Assembly (NCBI GenBank): GCA_003428585.1
Contig: QVQC01000029.1
Location: 152,374 to 216,373, forward strand
DNA: 64,000 nucleotides
Reading direction: 5' to 3'
From: Nioella halotolerans
Lineage (GTDB): Bacteria > Pseudomonadota > Alphaproteobacteria > Rhodobacterales > Rhodobacteraceae
How positions within the stretch are numbered: position 1 is the stretch's first letter; each line of letters opens with the position of its first letter. A program made the position numbers and the translations under genes. Below the pieces are notes generated by a model. It was not told where the DNA came from. It saw only the letters and a list, made by a program, of their open reading frames with translations, and did no database searches. Positions 47,056-60,720 of the stretch are shown here, piece after piece.

Positions 47056-48022
47056 CCTTTTCGGGCTTGTCGTGCGCTGCACCGGGCTCGCCTTCGGGCG
47101 TCTCCTCCTCGGCGGAGGCGGCGGCAAGGGCGCCGACCGGGTCCGGGGCCGGCAGGTCGCCCTTCACCGCGGGCGGCTCCCCCATCAGCATGCGCAGGAT
47201 GGTCACCAGCTCGTCGCGCAGGTCCTTGCGGTGCGTCACCCTGTCCAGCATCCCGTGATCGAGCAGGTATTCGGAGCGCTGGAAGCCCTCCGGCAGGGTT
47301 TCGCGGATGGTCTGCTCGATCACGCGCGGCCCGGCAAAACAGATCAGCGCGTTCGGTTCCGCGATCTGGACGTCGCCCAGCATCGCGTAGGAGGCGGTGA
47401 CGCCCCCGGTGGTCGGGTGGGTCAGGACAACGATATAGGGCAGGCCCGCCTCTTTCAGCATCTGCACGGCGACCGTGCTGCGCGGCATTTGCATCAGTGA
47501 CAGGATGCCTTCCTGCATGCGTGCGCCACCGGCGGCGGAGAACAGGACCAACGGCAATTCTCGTTCCACCGCGCGTTCGGCGGCGGCGATGATGGCGTTG
47601 CCGACATACATGCCCATGGAGCCGCCCATGAAGTTGAAATCCTGTGCCGCGGCGACGATTCGGGTGCGGCCGACCTCGCCCTCGGCGACAAGCATCGCCT
47701 CGGCCTCGCCGGTGCTGCGCTGGGCGGCGCGCATGCGGTCGGGGTATTTCTTCTGGTCGCGGAAATTGAGCGGGTCGGGCACCGGGACGGGCACCTGAAC
47801 CTCGGCAAAGACCCCGCCGTCAAACAGCGCCGCAAAGCGGGCGCGCGGGGTGATCGGCATGTGGTGATCGCAATTGGTGCAGACGTGCTGGTTCTCCGTC
47901 AGTTCCCGGTGAAACAGCATTGACCCGCATTCGGGACATTTGGACCACAGGTTTTCCGGCACCTCGCGGCGCGAGAAAAGCGAGTTGATCCGGGGGCGGA
48001 CGTAATTCGTGATCCAGTTCAT
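47048..48022 (-). CDS. accD: Acetyl-CoA carboxylase carboxyltransferase subunit beta
   Basis: The 324-residue protein starts MNWITNYVRPRINSLF and has the zinc ribbon CPEC...CTNC, then the carboxyltransferase domain with FNFMGGSMGMYVGNA and SAAGGARMQEG. With AccA it transfers CO2 from biotin to acetyl-CoA for fatty acid synthesis. The ATG at 48022 is at the family start; the longer open frame upstream is not AccD. A variable, acidic C-terminus follows the catalytic core. Confidence 0.97.
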   Translation of the reverse strand: MNWITNYVRPRINSLFSRREVPENLWSKCPECGSMLFHRELTENQHVCTNCDHHMPITPRARFAALFDGGVFAEVQVPVPVPDPLNFRDQKKYPDRMRAAQRSTGEAEAMLVAEGEVGRTRIVAAAQDFNFMGGSMGMYVGNAIIAAAERAVERELPLVLFSAAGGARMQEGILSLMQMPRSTVAVQMLKEAGLPYIVVLTHPTTGGVTASYAMLGDVQIAEPNALICFAGPRVIEQTIRETLPEGFQRSEYLLDHGMLDRVTHRKDLRDELVTILRMLMGEPPAVKGDLPAPDPVGALAAASAEEETPEGEPGAAHDKPEKDG

Positions 48023-48093
48023 GGGGTGTCCGTTTTTGCGACCGTCTGCGTCCAGATAGGACGCAACGACAGGAAATGCAATTGCGCGCTGGC

Positions 48094-48984
48094 CTAGGGG
48101 CGGGCCCTTGTCAGGGCCCAGCGGATGGCGGCCCATATCACGACGGTGGTGGCCATGTCGCGCAGAAGCAGCGGGATGAAGGCCTCGGTATCCGTCGGGC
48201 CGATGGGCGCGGTGTAAAGCGCAAGGCCGGACAACGCGCCATCCATGCCGAGTACGAGGATCGCCGCGATGTTGTTGGCGAAGTGAAAACCCCACGCCGC
48301 GCCGATCGTGCCGGTGTGCGCCGTCAGGTCGGCGGCAAGCAGCCCGAAAAGCCCGGTCGCCGCCACGATCAGCCATGCAACGAGCGGGCCGTTCGACGGA
48401 TCAAAATGCGCCATGCCGAAAAGGATCGAGGGCAGGACCATCCAGACCAGCGGGCTGGCGAAGCGGGCGGCGAGCTGCTGTTGCAGGTAGCCGCGGAAGA
48501 ACAGCTCCTCCGCGCCGCTTTGGCCGAGGATGATGACCAGCGACAGCGGCAAGAAGCTGAGCCAGAGGGCAAGGTCGATGTTCGGGATCGCCTCGAATCC
48601 GTAGGGGATGAGGGCCGAGACAGCCATCAGGAAGGCGGCGACCAGAATGGCAAGCAGGAACTGGCGCTGCATCGGCCGCCACGGGCCGAAAAGCGTCCAG
48701 GCGCTGCGCCCGTGCAAAAGCGGGGTGGTGACCATCGCGCCAATCGCCAGCCCCCAGAGGGTGGCAATGACAAGAAGGGCGGATGTCGGGGTATCGGCGC
48801 GCGTCATCCGCCCGATCCAGTCGGGGCCGCCATCCACCCCCGCGACGAGGTAGACAAGGGCGAATAGCCCGATGACCCACACTACGGCAAAGGCACAGAT
48901 CAAAAGAAAACCGAGCACAAGGCGCCAGATCTGGGGCCGCGCCCGTGCGGGTGCGATGAACCTGTCATGAGCCGTGTACTGCAT
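48094..48984 (-). CDS. CPBP-family intramembrane glutamic endopeptidase
   Basis: The 296-residue protein has about eight transmembrane segments and the CPBP (Abi/CAAX protease) motifs EELFFRG, FGMAHFD and FHFANN, with the EE-x3-R and H residues thought to be catalytic. Bacterial members are of varied and mostly unknown function. It is divergent from ilvD. Confidence 0.88.
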   Translation of the reverse strand: MQYTAHDRFIAPARARPQIWRLVLGFLLICAFAVVWVIGLFALVYLVAGVDGGPDWIGRMTRADTPTSALLVIATLWGLAIGAMVTTPLLHGRSAWTLFGPWRPMQRQFLLAILVAAFLMAVSALIPYGFEAIPNIDLALWLSFLPLSLVIILGQSGAEELFFRGYLQQQLAARFASPLVWMVLPSILFGMAHFDPSNGPLVAWLIVAATGLFGLLAADLTAHTGTIGAAWGFHFANNIAAILVLGMDGALSGLALYTAPIGPTDTEAFIPLLLRDMATTVVIWAAIRWALTRARP

Positions 48985-49113
48985 TGCCCGATCTTGCCTT
49001 TGCTTTATGCCCCGAGTGTATCTGCCCGCACCGGATCGGGCAATCGCGCTTGTGTGGACGGGGGCGGGTCTTTATCCCTGATGGAACCAGAGCGCATGAC
49101 AGGGGAGCGAGCG

Positions 49114-50847
49114 ATGAGCAAGTCCGCAGCGAACAAGTCAAACCTGCCCAGCCGGCACACGACCATCGGGCCGGCAAAGGCCCCGCATCGGTCGTTCCTT
49201 TACGCCATGGGATTGAGCGAGGAGGAGGTGAACCAGCCTTTCGTCGGGGTCGCCACCTGCTGGAACGAGGCGGCGCCGTGCAACATCGCGTTGTCGCGGC
49301 AGGCGCAGTCGGTGAAGATGGGGGTAAAGCATTCCGGCGGCACCCCGCGCGAGTTCACCACCATCACCGTGACCGACGGTATCGCCATGGGGCATGAGGG
49401 CATGCGCTCCTCTCTCGCCAGCCGCGAGGCGATTGCCGACACCGTGGAATTGACGATGCGCGGCCACAGCTATGATGCGCTTGTCGGCTTGGCGGGCTGC
49501 GACAAGTCGCTGCCGGGGATGATGATGGCGATGGTGCGGCTGAACGTGCCCTCGGTCTTCATCTACGGCGGGTCGATCCTGCCGGGCCGGTACAAGGGCA
49601 AGGATGTGACCGTGCAGGACGTGTTCGAGGCAGTGGGCCGGCATCAGGCCGGGGCCAATTCGGACGAGGAATTGCAGGCGCTGGAAAGGGTCGCCTGCCC
49701 AAGCGCCGGCGCGTGTGGCGGGCAGTTCACCGCCAATACCATGGCCTGCGTGTCCGAGGCGATCGGGCTTGCGCTGATGAAATCCTCCGGCGCGCCGGCG
49801 CCCTATGAAAGCCGGGATGCCTACGGCACCGCCTCTGGCGACGCGGTGATGAACCTGCTGGAAAGGAACATCCGCGCCCGCGATATCGTGACGCTGCAAT
49901 CGCTGCAAAACGCCGCGCGGGTTGTGGCCTGCACCGGGGGCAGCACCAATGCCGGGCTGCACCTGCCGGCCATCGCGCACGAGGCGGGGATCGACTTCGA
50001 CCTTTCGGATGTCTGCGAGATCTTCCGCGACACGCCCTATTTCGTGAACCTCAAGCCCGGCGGCGAGTATGTCGCCAAGGATCTTTTCGAGGTCGGCGGC
50101 GTGCCCGTGGTGATGAAGGAATTGCGCCGGGCCGGCCTGATCCACGAGGAGTGCCTGACCGCCAGCGGCCGCAGCATCGGCGAGGAGCTTGACCGGATCG
50201 AGGGCGAGGCCGACGGCAAGGTGATCCACCCGGTCGATACGCCGCTGACCGCAACCGGCGGGGTTGTCGGACTGGAAGGCAACCTTGCCCCCGATGGCGC
50301 CATCGTGAAGGTCGCGGGCATGGCTGCCGAGGACCAGGTGTTTACCGGGCCGGCGCGTGTGTTCGAAAGCGAGGAGGACGCGTTCGAGGCGGTGAAGGCG
50401 CGGTCCTACAAGGAAGGCGATGTCATCGTCATCCGCAATGAAGGCCCCGCTGGCGGCCCCGGCATGCGCGAGATGCTGGCGACCACCGCCGCCTTGTCCG
50501 GACAAGGCATGGGCAAGAAGGTCGCGCTGATCACCGATGGCCGCTTTTCCGGCGCGACGCGGGGCTTCTGCGTCGGCCATGTCGGGCCCGAGGCGGCACA
50601 TGGCGGGCCGATTGCGCTGGTACAGGATGGTGACATGATCACCATCGACGCGATCAAGGGGGAATTGTCCGTGGCGCTGAATGCCGAGGAACTGGCCGCG
50701 CGCAAGGCATCGTGGCAAGGTCCGCGGGAAACCATCTATGCCGCCGGTGCGCTTTGGAAATACGCGCAGCTTGTCGGGTCCGCCAAGTACGGCGCGGTCA
50801 CGCATCCCGGCGCGAAAGAGGAGCGGCATGCCTACATGGACCTCTAG
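49114..50847 (+). CDS. ilvD: Dihydroxy-acid dehydratase
   Basis: The 577-residue protein of the IlvD/Edd family has NEAAPCN, LAGCDKSLPGM, and CPSAGACGGQFTANTMA, with the three cysteines for the [2Fe-2S] cluster, and VACTGGSTNAGLHLPAIA. It dehydrates dihydroxy-acids in valine/isoleucine synthesis. The ATG at 49114 follows GGGGAGCGA. It overlaps the next gene by 20 bases. The Edd alternative is unlikely because the sequence and length follow IlvD. Confidence 0.95.
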   Translation: MSKSAANKSNLPSRHTTIGPAKAPHRSFLYAMGLSEEEVNQPFVGVATCWNEAAPCNIALSRQAQSVKMGVKHSGGTPREFTTITVTDGIAMGHEGMRSSLASREAIADTVELTMRGHSYDALVGLAGCDKSLPGMMMAMVRLNVPSVFIYGGSILPGRYKGKDVTVQDVFEAVGRHQAGANSDEELQALERVACPSAGACGGQFTANTMACVSEAIGLALMKSSGAPAPYESRDAYGTASGDAVMNLLERNIRARDIVTLQSLQNAARVVACTGGSTNAGLHLPAIAHEAGIDFDLSDVCEIFRDTPYFVNLKPGGEYVAKDLFEVGGVPVVMKELRRAGLIHEECLTASGRSIGEELDRIEGEADGKVIHPVDTPLTATGGVVGLEGNLAPDGAIVKVAGMAAEDQVFTGPARVFESEEDAFEAVKARSYKEGDVIVIRNEGPAGGPGMREMLATTAALSGQGMGKKVALITDGRFSGATRGFCVGHVGPEAAHGGPIALVQDGDMITIDAIKGELSVALNAEELAARKASWQGPRETIYAAGALWKYAQLVGSAKYGAVTHPGAKEERHAYMDL

Positions 50848-51550
50848 GGGGCTGCTGTTCGGGGCGCTTTTGCTGGCTGGCTGCGGCGGGATCGGCCCCA
50901 TCGGCGGGCCGCCCCCGGTGCGCGAGGTCGCGGTGACGCGCGACGCGGTGACGATCACGGGACCGGCAGGCTTCTGCGTCGATCCCGATTCCCTGAGCGA
51001 CAGCGAGGCCACGGCGTTCGTACTGATGGGCAACTGCGCCGTGATCAGCAACCGTCGCAGCGCCGGGGAGCCATCGGTGCCCGCTGTCCTGACCGCGTCG
51101 ATTTCAGAGGCGGACACGGCGCAAAACCTGCGGGACTCCATCCCGCGGCTGGATGGCTTTTTCAACTCGGAAGAGGGGCGCGCGCTGCTTTCGCGCGCCG
51201 GGGAGGCCGAGACGGTGGACGTGCTCGACAGTTTCCACCAAGGCGACATCTACTACCTGCGCGCACGCGACAGCAGCGCCAGCGATATTCAGAACGTCGC
51301 CTCCGATTACTGGCGCTCCTACCTCGATATCGGCGACCGGATCGCCACGCTGACCGTGCTCGCCCGCGAGGATGAACCGATCTCGCCCGAGGAGGGGCTG
51401 GCCACCCTGCGCCAGTTCACGCAGGCGGTGGTGGCCGCCAACCCGGAAGACGGCACGGCCCCCGCGCCCGCCGCGCAACCGGACCCGGCCCCCGGGACGG
51501 GTGGAACGCTCTGGAATATCGGGCTGTTTCGAAGAATAATGGGCGGGTAA
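50828..51550 (+). CDS. Lipoprotein of unknown function
   Basis: The 240-residue precursor has a lipoprotein signal LLLAGC (C19). The mature part begins with a proline-rich stretch, contains two further cysteines (FCVDPDS, GNCAVIS), and ends with an A/P-rich linker and a hydrophobic end (LWNIGLFRRIMG). I do not recognise a domain. The ATG overlaps the end of ilvD by 20 bases with GAGGAG upstream. Confidence 0.78.
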   Translation: MPTWTSRGLLFGALLLAGCGGIGPIGGPPPVREVAVTRDAVTITGPAGFCVDPDSLSDSEATAFVLMGNCAVISNRRSAGEPSVPAVLTASISEADTAQNLRDSIPRLDGFFNSEEGRALLSRAGEAETVDVLDSFHQGDIYYLRARDSSASDIQNVASDYWRSYLDIGDRIATLTVLAREDEPISPEEGLATLRQFTQAVVAANPEDGTAPAPAAQPDPAPGTGGTLWNIGLFRRIMGG

Positions 51551-51600
51551 CCTTCGGGGACACCCTTGGTGTGACTGGAACGACAAGGCGGGCAGGTCCG

Positions 51601-52356
51601 ATGGGCGGGTTTCTGGAAAAGCGGTTCTTGCGCAAATCGGCGCAGCGTTGGGCGAAGATGGCCGACGAGGCAGCGGCGTTGCCCGCTGACGACCTGCGCG
51701 CGCTTCGGCGCACGGCTGCACGACTGCGCGGCAGCCTTGACCGGTTTTCCGCCGCGTCGGAGGCCGCGCTGCTGCCCGATGGACAGGCCGAAATCCTGCG
51801 CCCCGATCAATGCGACTGGGCGTGGCGGCCCGATCCCTGGTGTGTGCCCCGCCGTCCCGCCGGGGTGACGGAGGTCTCCTCGCCGCATACGCTGAGCGAT
51901 GCGGTGACGCTGTTTCATGATTGCGCCCGGTCGGAAATCACCCTGCGCCAGATCCGCAACGACCACCCCGATATCCCGGCAGGCTTCAGCACCGTTCTGG
52001 ATGTCTATCGCTTCGACGGGTCTTTCCTGTCGCTTGTGCTGTCGCTGCCCGAGGCCGGGGTGCGCGGCCTGAACCGCAATCACTACTACAGCCTGCGCGC
52101 GATGGTGGAGCGCGAAAACCCGATCGAGATCTACGCAAGGCTGAACGTCCAGCATGGCCCCAACACCGAACAGATGGTGCGCCAGCTTGACCTGACGCAG
52201 GAGGCCGGGCTGGCCGAGTTCGACCTTGGCTATGGCTCGATCAATGAAAAGCGGGTGGAAAAAGCCTGGATCGACCTGATTTTCGAGCGTCCCGCGATGA
52301 ACCAGGTTCGTATCCACGACCTGACCCTGACCCGCGCGCCGCGCGCCGACATGTGA
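51601..52356 (+). CDS. DUF6478-like conserved protein
   Basis: The 251-residue soluble protein has an arginine/alanine-rich helical start (LRRTAARLRGSLDRFSAASEAALL) and a beta-rich second half (VLDVYRFDGSFLSLVLSLP, IEIYARLNVQHGPNTEQMV, FDLGYGSINEKRVEKAWIDLIFE). It resembles a family confined to Rhodobacteraceae; the function is unknown. The ATG at 51601 is chosen; a GTG at 51571 is possible. It precedes the next small gene by 7 bases. Confidence 0.75.
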   Translation: MGGFLEKRFLRKSAQRWAKMADEAAALPADDLRALRRTAARLRGSLDRFSAASEAALLPDGQAEILRPDQCDWAWRPDPWCVPRRPAGVTEVSSPHTLSDAVTLFHDCARSEITLRQIRNDHPDIPAGFSTVLDVYRFDGSFLSLVLSLPEAGVRGLNRNHYYSLRAMVERENPIEIYARLNVQHGPNTEQMVRQLDLTQEAGLAEFDLGYGSINEKRVEKAWIDLIFERPAMNQVRIHDLTLTRAPRADM

Positions 52357-52363
52357 GGCCAAG

Positions 52364-52741
52364 ATGTCCGATGCCACGCTGAACAAGACACGGCTGAATG
52401 CCGGCCGCTACGAAGGGTTGCTGAACTGCGCCGGTACGCCGCCGGTGATCGAGGCGGTGCATCTCGACCGGGTGATTGCCCGCGCCGAAACGGTGGAAAT
52501 GGCGGGCCACCCGGGACATTTCCTGTTGTCGCTGGACCTGCCGGCGGCGGTGCTGTGCGACGGGGTGCAGACGGTGCAGTTGCGCAGCGCCGAGGATGGC
52601 GAGATCCTCGACCGGATCACCGTGCTGGCGGGGGAACCGCTGGACGAGGATATCCGCGCCGAGGTGGCGTTCCTGCGCGACGAGCTTGACCTGCTGAAAC
52701 GCGCCTTCCGCCGCCATTGCACCGAAACGGGCACCGATTGA
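52364..52741 (+). CDS. Small conserved protein of unknown function
   Basis: The 125-residue protein has no signal peptide. A beta-rich start (YEGLLNCAGTPPVIEAVHLDR...HFLLSLDLPAAVLCDGVQTVQL) is followed by an acidic helical end (DIRAEVAFLRDELDLLKRAFRRHC). It follows the DUF6478-like gene closely and they are likely co-transcribed. Confidence 0.75.
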   Translation: MSDATLNKTRLNAGRYEGLLNCAGTPPVIEAVHLDRVIARAETVEMAGHPGHFLLSLDLPAAVLCDGVQTVQLRSAEDGEILDRITVLAGEPLDEDIRAEVAFLRDELDLLKRAFRRHCTETGTD

Positions 52742-52787
52742 CGCGGCGTTGCGGGTGACAGGGCCGGGCCGTTGCGCCATTTTCTGA

Positions 52788-54839
<2,052 letters not shown>

Positions 54840-54946
54840 CCTGTCGGAGCTCACGCCCGGGGGCGCGATGACCGCCGGGACAGGTGCGGACGGATGGGCC
54901 GGTGGGGGGACAGCGCCCAATCGCCTGATGGCGACTCCGCGCAGCT

Positions 54947-54977
54947 ACTCCGGACAGGTTGAAGGCGGGAGTTTTTT
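54947..54977 (+). terminator. Weak terminator after fadH
   Basis: ACTCC (54947-54951) can pair with GGAGT (54968-54972), followed by TTTTTT. The stem is short and the loop long. Confidence 0.35.
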
Positions 54978-54989
54978 GGTCTCGGGTAT

Positions 54990-55018
54990 CTTGCGGGGAC
55001 TGGCGGCGCTTCCCATTT
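54990..55018 (+). promoter_or_regulatory. RpoH (sigma-32) promoter of clpB
   Basis: CTTGCG (54990-54995) and TCCCATTT (55011-55018) have a 15-base spacer. The -10 matches CCCCATNT at seven of eight positions. It lies 80 bases before clpB. Confidence 0.7.
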
Positions 55019-55099
55019 GATTGACAAGGCCTGCAAAATCCACGTGCCGCAAGGTCGGGCGGGGAAACGGGGCAGGCGCTTGCAAAAAGGAGAGACGAG

Positions 55100-57718
<2,619 letters not shown>

Positions 57719-57753
57719 TCCGTTCGGCGGCTGACAGCTTTTGAAACAGACCA

Positions 57754-57782
57754 CCCCCGAGGGCCGCGCCCTCGGGGGTTTT
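57754..57782 (+). terminator. Strong intrinsic terminator after clpB
   Basis: An 11-base perfect stem (57754-57764 with 57768-57778) with a CGC loop is followed by TTTT. Confidence 0.92.
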
Positions 57783-57790
57783 CTATGCAA

Positions 57791-57827
57791 CGGGCGCCCC
57801 CGGGGACCAACTTTCCGGGGGCGCCCG
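57791..57827 (-). terminator. Large hairpin between clpB and the fasciclin gene
   Basis: CGGGCGCCCCCGG (57791-57803) pairs perfectly with 57815-57827 around an 11-base loop. It lies 21 bases past the end of the minus-strand fasciclin gene. Only a weak T-run follows, so it may be a terminator for that gene or a structural barrier. Confidence 0.5.
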
Positions 57828-57848
57828 GTTCTGCCATGGCGAAGGGGA

Positions 57849-58340
57849 TCAGCCCGGCAGAAGCACGCCGTCGATGATGTGGACGACCCCGTTGGAGGCC
57901 ATCACGTCGGCGGTGGTCACGTTGATGCCGTGGTTGAGAACCACGCCGCTACCCTGCCCGTTGGCGGAGACGAAACCGCCCTGAACGGTCGGGATCCGGC
58001 CCCGCTGCCCGAGGATGGCCGACGCCGGGTAGTAATCGGCGGACACGTGGTAGGTCAGGACATTGGTCAGGGCCGGGATGTCGGCCAGAAGCCCGTCAAG
58101 CACGCCGTGCGGCAGATGATCGAAGGCGCGGTTGGTGGGGGCAAAGACGGTGAAATTGCCGGGCCCGGACAGCGTGTCGACCAGCCCGGCGGCCTGAACG
58201 GCGGTCACGAGGGTCGAAAGCTCGGGCGTGCCGGCGGCGAGGTCGACGATGGTGGCCGATTGCGCGCCAAGGATCGCGGGGGTGGAAAGGGTCGCGGCGG
58301 CGGCGCCGGCGGTCGTGGTCAGGAACTTGCGGCGGTGCAT
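57849..58340 (-). CDS. Fasciclin (FAS1) domain protein, Tat-type signal
   Basis: The 163-residue precursor starts MHRRKFLTTTAGAAAATLS, a twin-arginine-like signal, followed by one FAS1 domain with the motifs FTVFAPTNRAFDHL, LTYHV and NGVVHIIDGVLLP. FAS1 domains mediate adhesion in other organisms; the bacterial role is unclear. A second FAS1 gene lies 72 bases upstream, and a terminator hairpin separates them. Confidence 0.9.
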   Translation of the reverse strand: MHRRKFLTTTAGAAAATLSTPAILGAQSATIVDLAAGTPELSTLVTAVQAAGLVDTLSGPGNFTVFAPTNRAFDHLPHGVLDGLLADIPALTNVLTYHVSADYYPASAILGQRGRIPTVQGGFVSANGQGSGVVLNHGINVTTADVMASNGVVHIIDGVLLPG

Positions 58341-58376
58341 GTCCGATCCTCCTTCTTGAAATCCTGAAAAGGAAAC

Positions 58377-58403
58377 GGCCCGCCCCGGGGAGCGGGGCGG
58401 GCC
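58377..58403 (-). terminator. Terminator between the two fasciclin genes
   Basis: A 10-base perfect stem (58377-58386 with 58394-58403) is followed on the minus strand by a T-rich run. Confidence 0.65.
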
Positions 58404-58412
58404 GAGCGGCTC

Positions 58413-58898
58413 TTACATGTCGGGCATGATCACCGTGTCGATGACATGTATGACGCCGTTCGACGCCTCGATATCGGCGGTGACCACGTTGGCATCGTCA
58501 ACGGTGACGCCGTCCATGGTGCCGATCTCGATCTCGCCGCCCTGAACGGTGGTGGCCATCATGCCATCCGACAGGTCGCCGGACATGACTTCGCCCGGTA
58601 CCACGTGGTAGGTCAGGATGGCGACCAGTTGATCGAGGTTCTCTTCCATCAGCAGGGTTTCGACGGTGCCCTCGGGAAGGGCTGCGAACGCCTCATCCGT
58701 GGGGGCGAAAACGGTGAACGGACCGTCGCCGCGCAGCGTTTCTTCCAGCCCGGCAGCCTGAACCGCTGCGACAAGGGTGTTGAACGTGCCCGCGCCGACA
58801 GCGGTGTCGACGATGTCCATGGAGTGACCGGCCGCGAAGGCCGAAGTCGTGGAAAGAAGTGCGGCGGCAGTTGCGCCGAAGAAAGTCGTGCGGATCAT
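58413..58898 (-). CDS. Fasciclin (FAS1) domain protein, Sec-type signal
   Basis: The 161-residue precursor has a Sec signal ([22 protein letters not shown]) and a single FAS1 domain with [27 protein letters not shown] and [13 protein letters not shown]. It is a paralogue of its downstream neighbour but has an acidic surface and the other export route. AGGAGGA precedes the ATG. Confidence 0.93.
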   Translation of the reverse strand: MIRTTFFGATAAALLSTTSAFAAGHSMDIVDTAVGAGTFNTLVAAVQAAGLEETLRGDGPFTVFAPTDEAFAALPEGTVETLLMEENLDQLVAILTYHVVPGEVMSGDLSDGMMATTVQGGEIEIGTMDGVTVDDANVVTADIEASNGVIHVIDTVIMPDM

Positions 58899-59161
58899 GG
58901 TTTTCCTCCTGTCCGTGTGAAGTACCGAGGATACGGACGAAAATGTGGTTTGGATGATCGGCGGTTTTCCGCAACCCCGTGAAACAGGGGCTTGTCGAAA
59001 GCGGCGCGCGGCCTAAGCCAGCAGGGTTGGAGATTTCCAATCACGATTGTGTGTTTGAACGTGATCGGACGTGTGACCTGCCGCACGCGGTTTGGCGATT
59101 GAAAGCGCCGGTCCCCGCGGGCAAAGTCCACCCAGCCACACCGCAGGACAGGAGCCGTCCA

Positions 59162-60649
59162 ATGTTCAGCATTCTGGAACTCATGGCGCAGGCATTTCTG
59201 TTCATCGTCGGGGTGGTGATCCTCGTGTTGCTTGTTCTGGCGCTCTACGACCGGTTGCAGACGCAGGACGCGATCCGGCGCAACTACCCATTGTTCGGGC
59301 GGTTCCGGGGCATGTTTACCAAGCTTGGCGAATTCTTCCGGCAGTATTTCTTCGCCATGGACCGCGAGGAACTGCCCTTCAATCGGGCGCAGCGCGACTG
59401 GGTGAACCATGCCGCCGATGGCGGGTCGAACACGCGGGCGTTCGGATCGACCCGCAACCTTTCCGTTCCCGGCACGCCGATCTTCGTAAACGCGGCGTTC
59501 CCGCCGCTCGACGCGCAATCGGCCACGACCGAACCCATGATGATCGGCCCAACGGCGCGCCAACCCTACGCGGCGCCGTCCTTCTTCAACATCTCGGGCA
59601 TGAGCTATGGCGCGATTTCGAAACCGGCGGTGCGCGCCTTGGCCCGCGGCGCGAAGACGGCTGGTATCTGGATGAATACCGGCGAGGGCGCGCTGTCTCC
59701 TTACCACCTTGAGGGGGGGTGCGACATCGTCTTCCAGATCGGTACCGCGAAATACGGGGTGCGCAAGCCGGAAGGCGGCCTTGACGACGACAAGCTGCGC
59801 GAGGTCGCCGCGCATGACACGGTGCGGATGTTCGAGCTGAAACTGGCGCAGGGCGCCAAGCCGGGCAAGGGCGGCATCCTGCCCGCCGAGAAGATCACGC
59901 CGGAGATTGCGCAGATCCGGGGGATCGTGCCGGGGCAGGACAGCCTGTCGCCCAACCGTCATCCCGAGGTTGGAGATGTCGGTGACCTGCTCGACATGAT
60001 CGCCCATATCCGCGAGGTCACCGGCAAGCCCGTCGGCATCAAGACCGTGGTGGGCGGGGCCGAACCGTTCGAGGATCTGTTCCGCGCGATCTGCGAACGC
60101 GGCGAGGAGAGCGCGCCGGATTTCATCACGCTTGACGGCGGCGAGGGCGGCACCGGGGCCTCGCCCATGCCGCTGATGGACCTTGTCGGCATGTCGATCC
60201 GCGAGGGGCTGCTGATGGTGTCGGACCTGCGCGACAGGCACGGGCTGAAGGACCGGATCCGCCTTGTCGCCTCGGGCAAGCTGGTCAATCCCGGCGATGT
60301 GGCCTGGGCACTTGCGGCCGGGGCGGATTTCGTCACCTCGGCGCGCGGTTTCATGTTCTCGCTTGGCTGTATCCAGGCGCTGAAATGCAACAAGAACACC
60401 TGCCCGACCGGCATCACCACCCACGACCCGCGTTTCCAGAAGGGCCTGGTGGTCGAGGTCAAGGAAGACCGCGTCGCCAGTTACGCCAAGGGGATCATCA
60501 AGGAGGTGGAAACCATCGCCCATTCCGTCGGCGTCACCGAACCGCGCCAGTTGCGGCGGCGGCATGTGCGGCTGGTGATGGCCGATGGCACCTCGTGCCC
60601 CATGCACAAGGTTTTTCCACGCGGTCACGATGTTCCAACAAGTTCGTGA
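59162..60649 (+). CDS. FMN-binding glutamate-synthase-like membrane protein
   Basis: The 495-residue protein has an N-terminal transmembrane helix (AFLFIVGVVILVLLVLAL) and a glutamate synthase FMN/Fe-S domain with GEGALSPYHLEGG, DGGEGGTGASP, and the 3Fe-4S cysteine set GCIQALKCNKNTCPTGI. The glutaminase and the GltD partner are absent, so it is not a standard glutamate synthase. The reaction is unknown. The ATG at 59162 has AGGAG 7-10 bases upstream. Confidence 0.88.
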   Translation: MFSILELMAQAFLFIVGVVILVLLVLALYDRLQTQDAIRRNYPLFGRFRGMFTKLGEFFRQYFFAMDREELPFNRAQRDWVNHAADGGSNTRAFGSTRNLSVPGTPIFVNAAFPPLDAQSATTEPMMIGPTARQPYAAPSFFNISGMSYGAISKPAVRALARGAKTAGIWMNTGEGALSPYHLEGGCDIVFQIGTAKYGVRKPEGGLDDDKLREVAAHDTVRMFELKLAQGAKPGKGGILPAEKITPEIAQIRGIVPGQDSLSPNRHPEVGDVGDLLDMIAHIREVTGKPVGIKTVVGGAEPFEDLFRAICERGEESAPDFITLDGGEGGTGASPMPLMDLVGMSIREGLLMVSDLRDRHGLKDRIRLVASGKLVNPGDVAWALAAGADFVTSARGFMFSLGCIQALKCNKNTCPTGITTHDPRFQKGLVVEVKEDRVASYAKGIIKEVETIAHSVGVTEPRQLRRRHVRLVMADGTSCPMHKVFPRGHDVPTSS

Positions 60650-60720
60650 ACGCGGCGTCTTTGACACCGCGTCGTGCTAAAACCGATGCAAGACCGAAGT
60701 GATTTCGCAGGAGCTGACCG

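Noticed and set aside
45142-47400. A 752-codon plus-strand open frame opposite folC and accD
   Set aside because: It is the antisense shadow of two well-conserved genes in GC-rich DNA; no family is recognisable.
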